Assembly (NCBI GenBank): GCA_903870685.1
Contig: CAIQDX010000108.1
Span: 1-56,030 of the forward strand
Direction: 5' to 3'
DNA length: 56,030 nt
DNA from: an uncultured Chitinophagaceae bacterium
GTDB taxonomy: Bacteria; Bacteroidota; Bacteroidia; Chitinophagales; Chitinophagaceae
The translations under genes and the position numbers were made by a program. Below, piece by piece: positions 8,925 through 16,535 of the stretch (positions are counted from its first letter, which is position 1; the number at the start of each line of letters is the position of its first letter). The notes beneath the pieces are model-generated. The model ran no database searches and had not been told where the DNA came from. It worked only from the letters and a program-made list of their open reading frames with translations.

Positions 8925-9377
8925 ATGATACACATTACAAGAAAATTGTTAATTCAGTTACTAAGATTGCCTGTCATAATATTTGTTTTTATTTCATGCA
9001 GTAATAAAAATAATGAACATAAGAATAAATCTTTTCAAAGGCAATTAGGAAGTTATATTTTGGATACAACCAAAACTAATTTAGCAAACTATCAAGACAA
9101 CTATGAATTATATAAAAACTTAACAATAACTTTTAATAGTGATTCTACATTTCATTTAAACTTAAAAGTTCCTTTCATTTATGATAGTATAGGGAAATGG
9201 AAACCCTCTGAAGGAGGTGTAGAAGATTGGAACTGGTTATCGTACAAAAGCAATCCAAATATTAATACCCAGTTTACTGAACCTTGGACTACTGATTCAA
9301 TTTTCTACATGAATAGTGTAACTCCCCAAGTTGGACAAATTGCTGTTTCTAAAATCTATTTTAAGAAGATAAAATAA
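8925..9377 (+). CDS. Orphan lipoprotein, function unknown
   Basis: A 150-residue protein with a lipoprotein signal: positively charged start, hydrophobic stretch, then FISC with the Cys at about residue 25. The mature part is rich in beta-strand-like, polar-aromatic segments (LTITFNSDSTFHL, IGKWKP, TDSIFYMNSVTPQ), which recalls small lipocalin-like lipoproteins, but this is only a resemblance. I do not recognise a named family. The gene stands alone, with its own -7 box, between two inverted copies of the dispersed repeat (8757-8830 and 9461-9515), unlike the housekeeping genes around it. Confidence 0.7.
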   Translation: MIHITRKLLIQLLRLPVIIFVFISCSNKNNEHKNKSFQRQLGSYILDTTKTNLANYQDNYELYKNLTITFNSDSTFHLNLKVPFIYDSIGKWKPSEGGVEDWNWLSYKSNPNINTQFTEPWTTDSIFYMNSVTPQVGQIAVSKIYFKKIK

Positions 9378-9460
9378 TTATCTTCCTCATGCAAGGCTTT
9401 ATGCAACTATGGTTAGACAAAGACTATAAAATTAACCCCAAATAAATAAGTTCAATAAAG

Positions 9461-9515
9461 TACAAACCGTACAAGTGTGCGACGCCTCAACAGCCAAATA
9501 GAATTGTTGCAGCTT
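9461..9515 (-). repeat. Dispersed repeat element, copy 2
   Basis: Core GTACAAGTGTGCGACGC at 9469-9485, the exact reverse complement of the core of copy 1. Read on the minus strand the flank (GCTGCAACA, CTATTTGGCTG, then GCGTCGCAC) aligns with copy 6 (GCTGCCAACA, GCTATTGGGCTG). CAACAG and TTGTTG on either side of CCAAATAG can pair in a short hairpin. Confidence 0.75.
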
Positions 9516-9613
9516 AGTACAAAAAAATAATACAAATTATAAGTGCAATCTTTCTTTTATCATAGTTTATTCGTTTATGGTTTTATAACTTGCATATTCT
9601 AAAATCAACAACT

Positions 9614-10603
9614 ATGGAATACAGACGAATGGGTAAAAGCGGCTTGCAATTAAGTGTTTTAAGTTTAGGTAGCTGGGTTACTTTTCATAAACAAATTGAT
9701 GATGAAATTGCCGATGAATTAATGGGCGTTGCTTACGATAACGGCATTAATTTTTTCGATAACGCCGAAGGTTATGCATTGGGCGAAAGCGAAAGGATGA
9801 TGGGAAGAATATTGACGAAAAAAAATTGGGACAGAACATCGTATGTTGTTTCGTCGAAAGTTTTTTTTGGATGGAGAGGAATCGAAAATAAACCAAATCA
9901 AACAGGCCTTAGCCGCAAACACATTGTGGAAGCATGTCACGAAGCATTGCAACGTTTGCAATTAGATTATCTGGATCTATATTTTTGTCATCGCCCCGAT
10001 AGAAATGTTCCGATAGAAGAAGTTGTTTGGACAATGAACACCTTGATGCAACAAGGCAAAATTTTATATTGGGGAACAAGTGAATGGAACGGAACGGAAA
10101 TTATGGAAGCACATCGTGTGGCACATCAGTATAATTTAATTGGCCCATCGGTTGAACAACCGCAATACAATTTATTTGAACGTAGTAAATTAGAACACGA
10201 CTATTTGGAAGTATTTAAAAATGTTGGATTAGGCACAACCATCTGGAGTCCGTTAGCCGCAGGATTATTAAGCGGAAAATATAATGATGGCATTCCTGAA
10301 GGAAGCAGATTGGGATTGGAAGGTTTCGAATGGTTACGCGATAGATGGATGATAAATGATAAAATTGACAGAGTAAAACAATTATCCTCTTTGGCAAAAG
10401 CATTAGGTGTTTCATTAGCATCATTAAGCATTGCATGGACCTTAAAAAATCCAAATGTTACAACCGCTATTTTAGGTGCAACAAAAAAAGAACAGTTAAG
10501 TGATAATTTAAAATCGCTGGAAGTATTGCCACTGCTCACTCCCGAAGTAATGGAACAAATTGAAACCATCATGGGAACAAAACCAAAAGTGATAGAATAT
10601 TAA
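9614..10603 (+). CDS. Aldo/keto reductase (KCNAB/AKR6-like)
   Basis: A cytoplasmic NADPH-dependent oxidoreductase of 329 residues when started at ATG 9614 (MEYRRMGKSG), the usual family start; a TTG at 9590 would add eight unlikely residues. The catalytic tetrad is visible: Asp49 and Tyr54 (FFDNAEGYALGESE), Lys82 (SSKVFFG) and His126 (YFCHRPD). ILYWGTSEW and the C-terminal cofactor-loop region (TTAILGATKKEQL) place it with the voltage-gated potassium channel beta-subunit group of reductases. The physiological substrate is unknown. It is monocistronic, ending in a strong terminator at 10623. Confidence 0.9.
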   Translation: MEYRRMGKSGLQLSVLSLGSWVTFHKQIDDEIADELMGVAYDNGINFFDNAEGYALGESERMMGRILTKKNWDRTSYVVSSKVFFGWRGIENKPNQTGLSRKHIVEACHEALQRLQLDYLDLYFCHRPDRNVPIEEVVWTMNTLMQQGKILYWGTSEWNGTEIMEAHRVAHQYNLIGPSVEQPQYNLFERSKLEHDYLEVFKNVGLGTTIWSPLAAGLLSGKYNDGIPEGSRLGLEGFEWLRDRWMINDKIDRVKQLSSLAKALGVSLASLSIAWTLKNPNVTTAILGATKKEQLSDNLKSLEVLPLLTPEVMEQIETIMGTKPKVIEY

Positions 10604-10622
10604 TTTTATATTATCAATTTTA

Positions 10623-10660
10623 AAAAAAGCAATAACAACCCAAACTGTTATTGCTTTTTT
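10623..10660 (+). terminator. Rho-independent terminator after the aldo/keto reductase gene
   Basis: AAAAAAGCAATAACA (10623-10637) pairs perfectly with TGTTATTGCTTTTTT (10646-10660) around an 8-nt loop. The A and T tracts make it usable in both directions. Confidence 0.9.
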
Positions 10661-10730
10661 GATTTTGGAAATTCGTTAATCGCAAAGCAGGCTTTATTTA
10701 CAGGGCTTTTGAAGTCTGCAATAGTTATTA

Positions 10731-10738
10731 TACTTTCG
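10731..10738 (+). promoter_or_regulatory. -7 box (TACTTTCG) directly before the CNNM/GldE-like gene
   Basis: One mismatch to TAnnTTTG, ending 4 nt before the ATG at 10743. Transcription would begin essentially at the start codon. Confidence 0.5.
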
Positions 10739-10742
10739 TAGC

Positions 10743-12002
10743 ATGAGTGAGTTGTCGATCGTAATTTTAATTATTGTAACCTTGATCTTTATTGGCTTCT
10801 TTGCCGGTTACGAAATTGCATTCATCAGTGCAAACAGATTGAGCATTGAATTAAAGAAAAAGCAAGGCAAGAACAGTGGAATTATTTTGTCGGGATTTTT
10901 AGAACATCAGGCAAAATTTTTAGGTACTTGTTTAATTGGCTTGAATTTATTTTTAGTTACTTACGGTTTATTGTTCGACGAATTTTTAAATCAAATTGCT
11001 TGGGATCCTTTTCGTTTTCACAATGCGTATGTCAAATTAGTTGTTGATACTATTTGCTCAACATTTGTGGTTTTGATTTTTGGTGAATTTCTTCCCAAAG
11101 CAATCTTCAGAGCAAAGAGCGATACTTTATTGGCAACATTTGCACCTTTGGCAAGTTTATTTCATAAATTATTTAAACCGTTGGGAAACTTTTTTGTAGG
11201 CACTGCTCAATGGATCCTTAAATATTTATTTAATCTTCCTGTAAAAGATAAAGACCTTGCTTTTTCGAAGGTTGATCTTGAAAGTTTCTTTCAACAAACA
11301 AAGGAACAGGATGAAGATAATCCTGAATTGAATAAAGAGTTATTCGAAAATGCTTTGAGTTTACCGATGGTAAAAATTCGTCAATGTTTAGTTCCAAGAA
11401 CAGAAATTGAAGCAGTTGAAATGAATAGTTCGATCGAAGAATTGAAAGAACATTTTATTCATACTAAACTAAGTAAACTCGTTGTATACAAAGAAAACAT
11501 AGATGACATTGTTGGTTATGTGCATCAATTGGATCTCTTTAAAAAACCTGCAACCATCAAAGAAATTTTATTGCCTATTTCGGCAGTTCCGGAAAGCATG
11601 AGTGCTACCGATCTGATTAATCGATTTACCAAAGAAAGAAAAAGTATTGCATGGGTGGTAGATGAGTTTGGCGGCACATCGGGTATTGTAACGATGGAAG
11701 ATGTTTTGGAAGAAATTTTTGGTGAGATTAAAGATGAGTATGATGTGGAGGAGTTTGTTGAAAAGCAATTATCGGAAGATGAATTTATTTTAAGTGGCAG
11801 ATTAGAATTAGATTATTTAAAAGAAAAATTTGGGTTTGATTTTCCTGAAACTGAATCAGAAACATTAAGTGGTTATATCATTCATCAGCACGAAACCATT
11901 CCAAAACCAAAAGAAAAGATCATCATTAATAATTATCAGTTTGATGCATTGAATGTTAGCGATACCAGAATTGAAATGGTAAAAATGAAGATCTTACGTT
12001 GA
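10743..12002 (+). CDS. CNNM/CorC-type membrane protein with CBS pair (GldE-like)
   Basis: A 419-residue inner-membrane protein. Residues 1 to about 160 form a DUF21/CNNM transmembrane domain with several helices (first helix LSIVILIIVTLIFIGFFAGYE). A tandem CBS domain follows at about 200-335 (VPRTEIEAVE, then WVVDEFGGTSGIVTMEDVLEEIFGE split across its end), and the last 80 residues match the CorC_HlyC transporter-associated domain. CNNM/CorC proteins are linked to Mg2+ transport; the Bacteroidota member GldE is tied to gliding and type IX secretion. Which role applies cannot be decided here, although porZ nearby is compatible with GldE. A two-component pair begins 22 bases downstream. Confidence 0.82.
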   Translation: MSELSIVILIIVTLIFIGFFAGYEIAFISANRLSIELKKKQGKNSGIILSGFLEHQAKFLGTCLIGLNLFLVTYGLLFDEFLNQIAWDPFRFHNAYVKLVVDTICSTFVVLIFGEFLPKAIFRAKSDTLLATFAPLASLFHKLFKPLGNFFVGTAQWILKYLFNLPVKDKDLAFSKVDLESFFQQTKEQDEDNPELNKELFENALSLPMVKIRQCLVPRTEIEAVEMNSSIEELKEHFIHTKLSKLVVYKENIDDIVGYVHQLDLFKKPATIKEILLPISAVPESMSATDLINRFTKERKSIAWVVDEFGGTSGIVTMEDVLEEIFGEIKDEYDVEEFVEKQLSEDEFILSGRLELDYLKEKFGFDFPETESETLSGYIIHQHETIPKPKEKIIINNYQFDALNVSDTRIEMVKMKILR

Positions 12003-12024
12003 TAAAATCATTTAACTTTCAATC

Positions 12025-13200
12025 ATGATTTTACCCGGCGATAATATTGATACTTCCCGATTAGATAAAAAAACATTGCTGGAAAATTTCGAGAAGCTGG
12101 GTACTATCTTTAATCGTTTACGCGAAATAGTTTTTACGGTTGATATTGTAAAAGGCATCATCGAAAATGTAAATAATTCTATAGAAATTCTTGGATATAA
12201 AAAAGAAGATTGGGAAGGACAAAAATTTCGTGAATGGCCCATCAGTAAAACAAAATTGTTCATCGATCTGATCAAACACGCTGAAAAAAGTTCTGAAGAA
12301 ACTTCATCATCCCAAATATCATTTCCCAAAAAAAACAGCAACGAATATATTTCTTTCGAGTTCTCTACGGTCATCTATTCGTTTAAAAATAAAAAATATT
12401 TATTGTGTGTATTGAGAGATATTTCTGAACGTGAAAAATTAATGTTCGATCTGGAAGAGTCATTAAAAAAAGAAAGACAATTAAACGAATTGCGTTCAGG
12501 TTTTATTTCAAATGCTTCGCATCAATTCCGAACACCATTAACAGTTATTCAAAGTGGTATAGAAATAATGGAAATGTATCTGGAAGATCTGCCCGAAGAA
12601 AAACGTAAATCTTTTTATAAACAGTTTAATCGTATTCGCGGCGAAGTAAACAGACTGCAGGAATTAATGGATGATATTTTATTTTTAGGCAGATCGAATG
12701 CCAAACGAACAACATTCAAACCCGAATTAAGAAGCTTGACAGAATTCTGCGATAAACTTATTCAAAACAAATACAACATCAGATTTGATGATAGCAGAAA
12801 AATTATTTTGACCGTAAAGGGAATTGAACAGACGATATATTTCGATTCAAAATTATTAGGACATTCGATCGAAAATATTTTAAGTAATGCCTATAAATAT
12901 TCAGACGAAGGAAATGTTGAAATGATGATTGAATTTGAATCCGAAACTGTTTCTATTTCTATCACCGATCACGGAATGGGTATTCCTAAAAAAGATCTAA
13001 GCAATTTATTTCAACCATTTTTCAGAGCAGGCAATACTTCGGAAATCGAGGGAACAGGATTAGGTTTATCTATCGTAAAGAATTTTATTGATGAACATGG
13101 CGGTAATATTTTTGTGATGAGTGAATTAGACAAAGGAACTACTGTTACAATTTCTTTACCTTTAAATATCAACCCAAATAACTATGCAGCCCAAGGTTAA
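12025..13200 (+). CDS. PAS-domain sensor histidine kinase
   Basis: A soluble sensor kinase of 391 residues without transmembrane segments. A PAS domain occupies about residues 25-135 (IVFTVD, YKKEDWEG, then YLLCVLRDISERE). The dimerisation/phosphoacceptor box is NASHQFRTPLTV with His166. The ATPase domain has the N-box ENILSNAYKYS, G1 box DHGMGIP, F box FQPFFRAG and G2 box GTGLGLSIVK. It overlaps the downstream response-regulator gene by 17 bases, so the two are translationally linked. The cytoplasmic PAS suggests sensing of an internal signal such as redox, ligand or energy state. Confidence 0.92.
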   Translation: MILPGDNIDTSRLDKKTLLENFEKLGTIFNRLREIVFTVDIVKGIIENVNNSIEILGYKKEDWEGQKFREWPISKTKLFIDLIKHAEKSSEETSSSQISFPKKNSNEYISFEFSTVIYSFKNKKYLLCVLRDISEREKLMFDLEESLKKERQLNELRSGFISNASHQFRTPLTVIQSGIEIMEMYLEDLPEEKRKSFYKQFNRIRGEVNRLQELMDDILFLGRSNAKRTTFKPELRSLTEFCDKLIQNKYNIRFDDSRKIILTVKGIEQTIYFDSKLLGHSIENILSNAYKYSDEGNVEMMIEFESETVSISITDHGMGIPKKDLSNLFQPFFRAGNTSEIEGTGLGLSIVKNFIDEHGGNIFVMSELDKGTTVTISLPLNINPNNYAAQG

Positions 13201-14302
13201 ATTATTAGTGATAGAAGACGAACAATACATTCGTGAAAATATTCAGGAATTATTGGAAGCAAAAGGGTATAATGTTCGTTCGGCTACAAACGGAAAACAA
13301 GGGGTATTAGAAGCCATTGATTTTAGGCCCAATCTTATTTTATGCGATATCATGATGCCCAAAATGGATGGCTATAAAGTTTTGGAAATGGTTCGCAAAA
13401 CAACATCTATTCAAAATGTTCCATTTATTTTTTTAACTGCAAAAGTTGATAAACAAGATATTCGTCAGGGAATGGAATTAGGTGCTGATGATTATTTAAC
13501 CAAACCATTTACTTCAAAAGAATTAACCGGATCTATTGAGGCAAGATTAAAACGTCACGAAAAATTAAATGCACAATACTCTCAGGTAAAACACGAATTA
13601 GATACTACTGTTTTTTCTACATACTATCACGAATTCAACACACCATTGCATGGTATTGTTGGCGGATTAAATTTATTGATCAACGCAGGAAAATCATTCA
13701 GCGAAAATCAAGTGCACGATTTACAAGTTTCTATTCTTAAATCTGCCATTCGCTTGAATCATTCACTTTCTAATTTAATGTTGTACGAAGAAATAAAACG
13801 TGCAGAAGTTCATCCCGAATTAATCAGCATGTTTACCAGCGGCCAAAGCGGAAACGCATGGCCTACTAAAATAAAAGATGAACTATTAACTATTGCTAAA
13901 GAAATTTATGGAAGAGTTGATGATCTGGTTATTCAATTTAATGATCCTACAGAATTAGGAATCAGTTTTGAATATTTATTGCGATTGTTGATTGAACTTA
14001 CTGATAATGCTTTCAAATTTTCTAAGCAAGGAAAAAAAGTAACTGTGACCGGAAGGAGAGAAAACGATAATTATATTTTTGAAATTACTGATGAAGGCAC
14101 TGGTTTTGTTTTAACTGGGTTAGAAGAAATTGGTGCATTCAAACAATTCAACCGTAAAAGATTTGAACAGCAAGGGTTAGGTATTGGACTGCATTTGGTT
14201 AAACAGTTGATTAGTTTTAATCGTGGCGATTTTGAAATCATTTCTGAAGAAAATAATGGCACAAAAATTATTGTGAGACTCCCGTTGTTAGATGCACTTT
14301 AA
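13184..14302 (+). CDS. Response regulator fused to a histidine kinase-like module
   Basis: A 372-residue hybrid with an N-terminal receiver domain: acidic pair Glu11-Asp12, phosphoacceptor Asp55 (LILCDIMMPKMDG), Thr85 and Lys107 (LTKPF). After residue 145 comes a kinase-like region with HEFNTPLHGI (His149 at the H-box position) and an ATPase domain containing the N-box ELTDNAFKFS, DEGTGF and GLGIGLHLVKQL. It lacks a DNA-binding domain, so output is probably phosphotransfer or protein interaction. It overlaps the PAS kinase gene by 17 bases; phosphate flow from that kinase to Asp55 is the simplest reading. Confidence 0.9.
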   Translation: MQPKVKLLVIEDEQYIRENIQELLEAKGYNVRSATNGKQGVLEAIDFRPNLILCDIMMPKMDGYKVLEMVRKTTSIQNVPFIFLTAKVDKQDIRQGMELGADDYLTKPFTSKELTGSIEARLKRHEKLNAQYSQVKHELDTTVFSTYYHEFNTPLHGIVGGLNLLINAGKSFSENQVHDLQVSILKSAIRLNHSLSNLMLYEEIKRAEVHPELISMFTSGQSGNAWPTKIKDELLTIAKEIYGRVDDLVIQFNDPTELGISFEYLLRLLIELTDNAFKFSKQGKKVTVTGRRENDNYIFEITDEGTGFVLTGLEEIGAFKQFNRKRFEQQGLGIGLHLVKQLISFNRGDFEIISEENNGTKIIVRLPLLDAL

Positions 14303-14343
14303 CTTCAAAAAATAATTTACTAATTCGATAAAATTTTATACTG

Positions 14344-14799
14344 ATGAGTTTTGTGTTCGATAAAAATAAATCTGTTGCCATTGGTTGCGACCATGCGGGA
14401 TTTGATTATAAAGAAGCAACAAAAAAATGGTTAGAAGAAAAGGGATTTACTGTAAAAGACTTTGGAACTTTTTCTTCAACATCTGTTGATTATGCCGACT
14501 TTGCTCATCCTTTAGCATCAAGTGTTGAAAATAATGAAACATCATTTGGGATTTTATTTTGCGGAAGTGCCAATGGTGTTGCCATGACAGCAAATAAACA
14601 TCAGCATATTCGTGCAGGATTATGTTGGGAAAACGAGGTTGCCAAATTAGTCCGCCAACATAACGATGCCAATATCATTTGCATTCCTGCAAGATTTGTT
14701 GCTTTATCACTTGCCCTTGAAATGATAGAAACTTTTATCAGTACACCGTTTGAGGGAGGTCGTCACTCCAATCGTGTAAATAAAATAGCTTGTTCATAA
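14344..14799 (+). CDS. rpiB: Ribose-5-phosphate isomerase B
   Basis: A cytoplasmic isomerase of 151 residues interconverting ribose 5-phosphate and ribulose 5-phosphate in the non-oxidative pentose phosphate pathway. The RpiB/LacAB fold is shown by IGCDHAGFDYKE near the N-terminus, FCGSANGVAM with the catalytic Cys at residue 73, and ANKHQHIRAGLCW. The length is normal for the family. GSANG replaces the commoner GTGIG/GSGIG phosphate-binding turn, a variant seen in Bacteroidota. It starts 41 bases after the response-regulator gene and 48 bases before the M28 peptidase gene, so cotranscription is possible. Confidence 0.9.
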   Translation: MSFVFDKNKSVAIGCDHAGFDYKEATKKWLEEKGFTVKDFGTFSSTSVDYADFAHPLASSVENNETSFGILFCGSANGVAMTANKHQHIRAGLCWENEVAKLVRQHNDANIICIPARFVALSLALEMIETFISTPFEGGRHSNRVNKIACS

Positions 14800-14847
14800 T
14801 TACATGTTAGTTTCAGTAACTAATTAAACACCTTAAACACCGACGAG

Positions 14848-16401
14848 ATGAAGAAATCATTTTTACTTTATTGTTGCTTTGCAGCAGTAGCTGTTTCAGC
14901 ACAAACAAACAACGAGTCTGCTCAAAAATTTGCAGACCTTATCAATCCAAAAGGTTTAAAAGAAAAATTATCAGTCATTGCCAGTGCTGAAATGGAAGGA
15001 AGAGAAACAGCAACGCCCGGACAAAAACGTGCTGCCGCTTATATCGAAGATCAATTCAAAAAATTTGGATTGAAACCGGGAAATGGTGATAGCTATCAAC
15101 AAGTTTATCCGGTTTATCAGGATGAGTTAATTGATAAAAAATTTCAGGTGAATGGAAAAACTTTTGTATGGGATAAAGATTATACTTTCTCATTACAAAG
15201 TTTATCAAACGGCGATTGGACTTTTAATAATGTTGTATTTGCAGGATATGGTTTAGTTGATTCTGCAAAAAAAATAAATGATTTCGCAAACCTTGATCTG
15301 AAAGGGAAAATTGTTATGGTATTAGATGGTTTACCCGATAATTATGCAGCACCCCAAACTCAAAACGGCAGAAGAGGTTTTGGCGGACCGGGTTCGGCAA
15401 ATACAAAAGCAATGGCTGCAAGAACAAAAGGCGCTATTGGTTTATTTGTTATCTCAAAAGATTTCCCAAAAAAAATACCAACAGTAACAAAAGGAAATAT
15501 GTATTTGGCAAAACAAGCAGCTGGAAATTCTTTTTTAACCGCTTCTATTTCAGAAGAAATTGCTGCTGCTATTTTAGGAGGAACAACTAAAATGTCTTCT
15601 ACTCAATTAAAAGAAACAGTTAAAGCTGATTATGTTTCAGAAATAAAAGTTGTTGCAAATAAAACAACTGTCAATTTAGAAAGCAGTAATGTTATAGGAT
15701 TATTGCCAGGTACTGATAAAAAAGATGAGTATGTTTTCTTAACAGGTCACTACGATCATTTAGGAAAACGTGGCGATGTTATTTATTATGGTGCAGATGA
15801 TGATGGTTCCGGCACAACTTCTGTTTTGCAAATGGCAGAAGCCTTTACAACCGCAGCCAGAAAGGGTTACAAGCCACGTAGAACAATTGTGTTTATGACA
15901 GTGAGCGGCGAAGAAAAAGGATTATGGGGTTCTCAATATTATTCCGAACATCCTATTTTTCCATTAGAAAAAACTTCTGTTGATCTAAATACCGATATGA
16001 ATGGTAGAATTGATACAGAACGTAAACTACCTGATACGTTAAATTATATTTATGTAATTGGTCACGATAAATTAAGCAGCGAATTACCGATCATTAATGA
16101 AGCTGCAAATAATAATTATACCAAACTAACATTGGATTATAAATTCGATGATCCAAATGATGTGAATAGAATTTATTATCGCAGCGATCATTACAATTTT
16201 GCACGCAAAGGAGTTCCTGTTTTATTTTTCTATGATGGTATGTTGCAGGCCGATTATCATAAACCAACAGATACCATTGAAAAAATAAATTTCGAATTAA
16301 TGAGCAAGCGTGTTCAATTGGTTTATTATACCGCATGGGATATGGCTAACAGAGATAATATGCTGAAACGCGATACACCATTGAATATGCCTAACAGATA
16401 A
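14848..16401 (+). CDS. Secreted M28 family metallopeptidase
   Basis: A 517-residue exported aminopeptidase-like enzyme with a Sec signal peptide (cleavage after VSA, residues about 1-18). The co-catalytic zinc ligands of clan MH are visible in order: GHYDHLG (His), ADDDGSG (Asp), SGEEKGLWGS (catalytic Glu and Glu ligand), NTDMNGR (Asp) and YRSDHYNF (His). A protease-associated-type insert lies at about residues 120-260, between the N-terminal part and the catalytic domain. It likely trims peptides in the periplasm or outside the cell. A terminator follows at 16426. Confidence 0.9.
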   Translation: MKKSFLLYCCFAAVAVSAQTNNESAQKFADLINPKGLKEKLSVIASAEMEGRETATPGQKRAAAYIEDQFKKFGLKPGNGDSYQQVYPVYQDELIDKKFQVNGKTFVWDKDYTFSLQSLSNGDWTFNNVVFAGYGLVDSAKKINDFANLDLKGKIVMVLDGLPDNYAAPQTQNGRRGFGGPGSANTKAMAARTKGAIGLFVISKDFPKKIPTVTKGNMYLAKQAAGNSFLTASISEEIAAAILGGTTKMSSTQLKETVKADYVSEIKVVANKTTVNLESSNVIGLLPGTDKKDEYVFLTGHYDHLGKRGDVIYYGADDDGSGTTSVLQMAEAFTTAARKGYKPRRTIVFMTVSGEEKGLWGSQYYSEHPIFPLEKTSVDLNTDMNGRIDTERKLPDTLNYIYVIGHDKLSSELPIINEAANNNYTKLTLDYKFDDPNDVNRIYYRSDHYNFARKGVPVLFFYDGMLQADYHKPTDTIEKINFELMSKRVQLVYYTAWDMANRDNMLKRDTPLNMPNR

Positions 16402-16425
16402 TTCAGAAAATAAATTTTTAGAAAG

Positions 16426-16456
16426 GGGCTATCAAAAAATGATAGCTCTTTTTTTT
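16426..16456 (+). terminator. Rho-independent terminator after the M28 peptidase gene
   Basis: GGGCTATCA (16426-16434) pairs with TGATAGCTC (16440-16448), with one G-T wobble and an A5 loop, followed by eight T. Confidence 0.88.
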
Positions 16457-16535
16457 ATAAACTTATTAACCGCAAAGCTTTTCATTAATTGAATAATGAA
16501 CGAGTATAAATAACTTAGCAACTCAAATTGCTATT

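Noticed and set aside
8757-9515. Integron attC-like sites around the orphan lipoprotein gene
   Set aside because: The core GTTGCGT does not fit the attC core GTTRRRY, no complementary RYYYAAC is found at the right place and no integrase is in the window.
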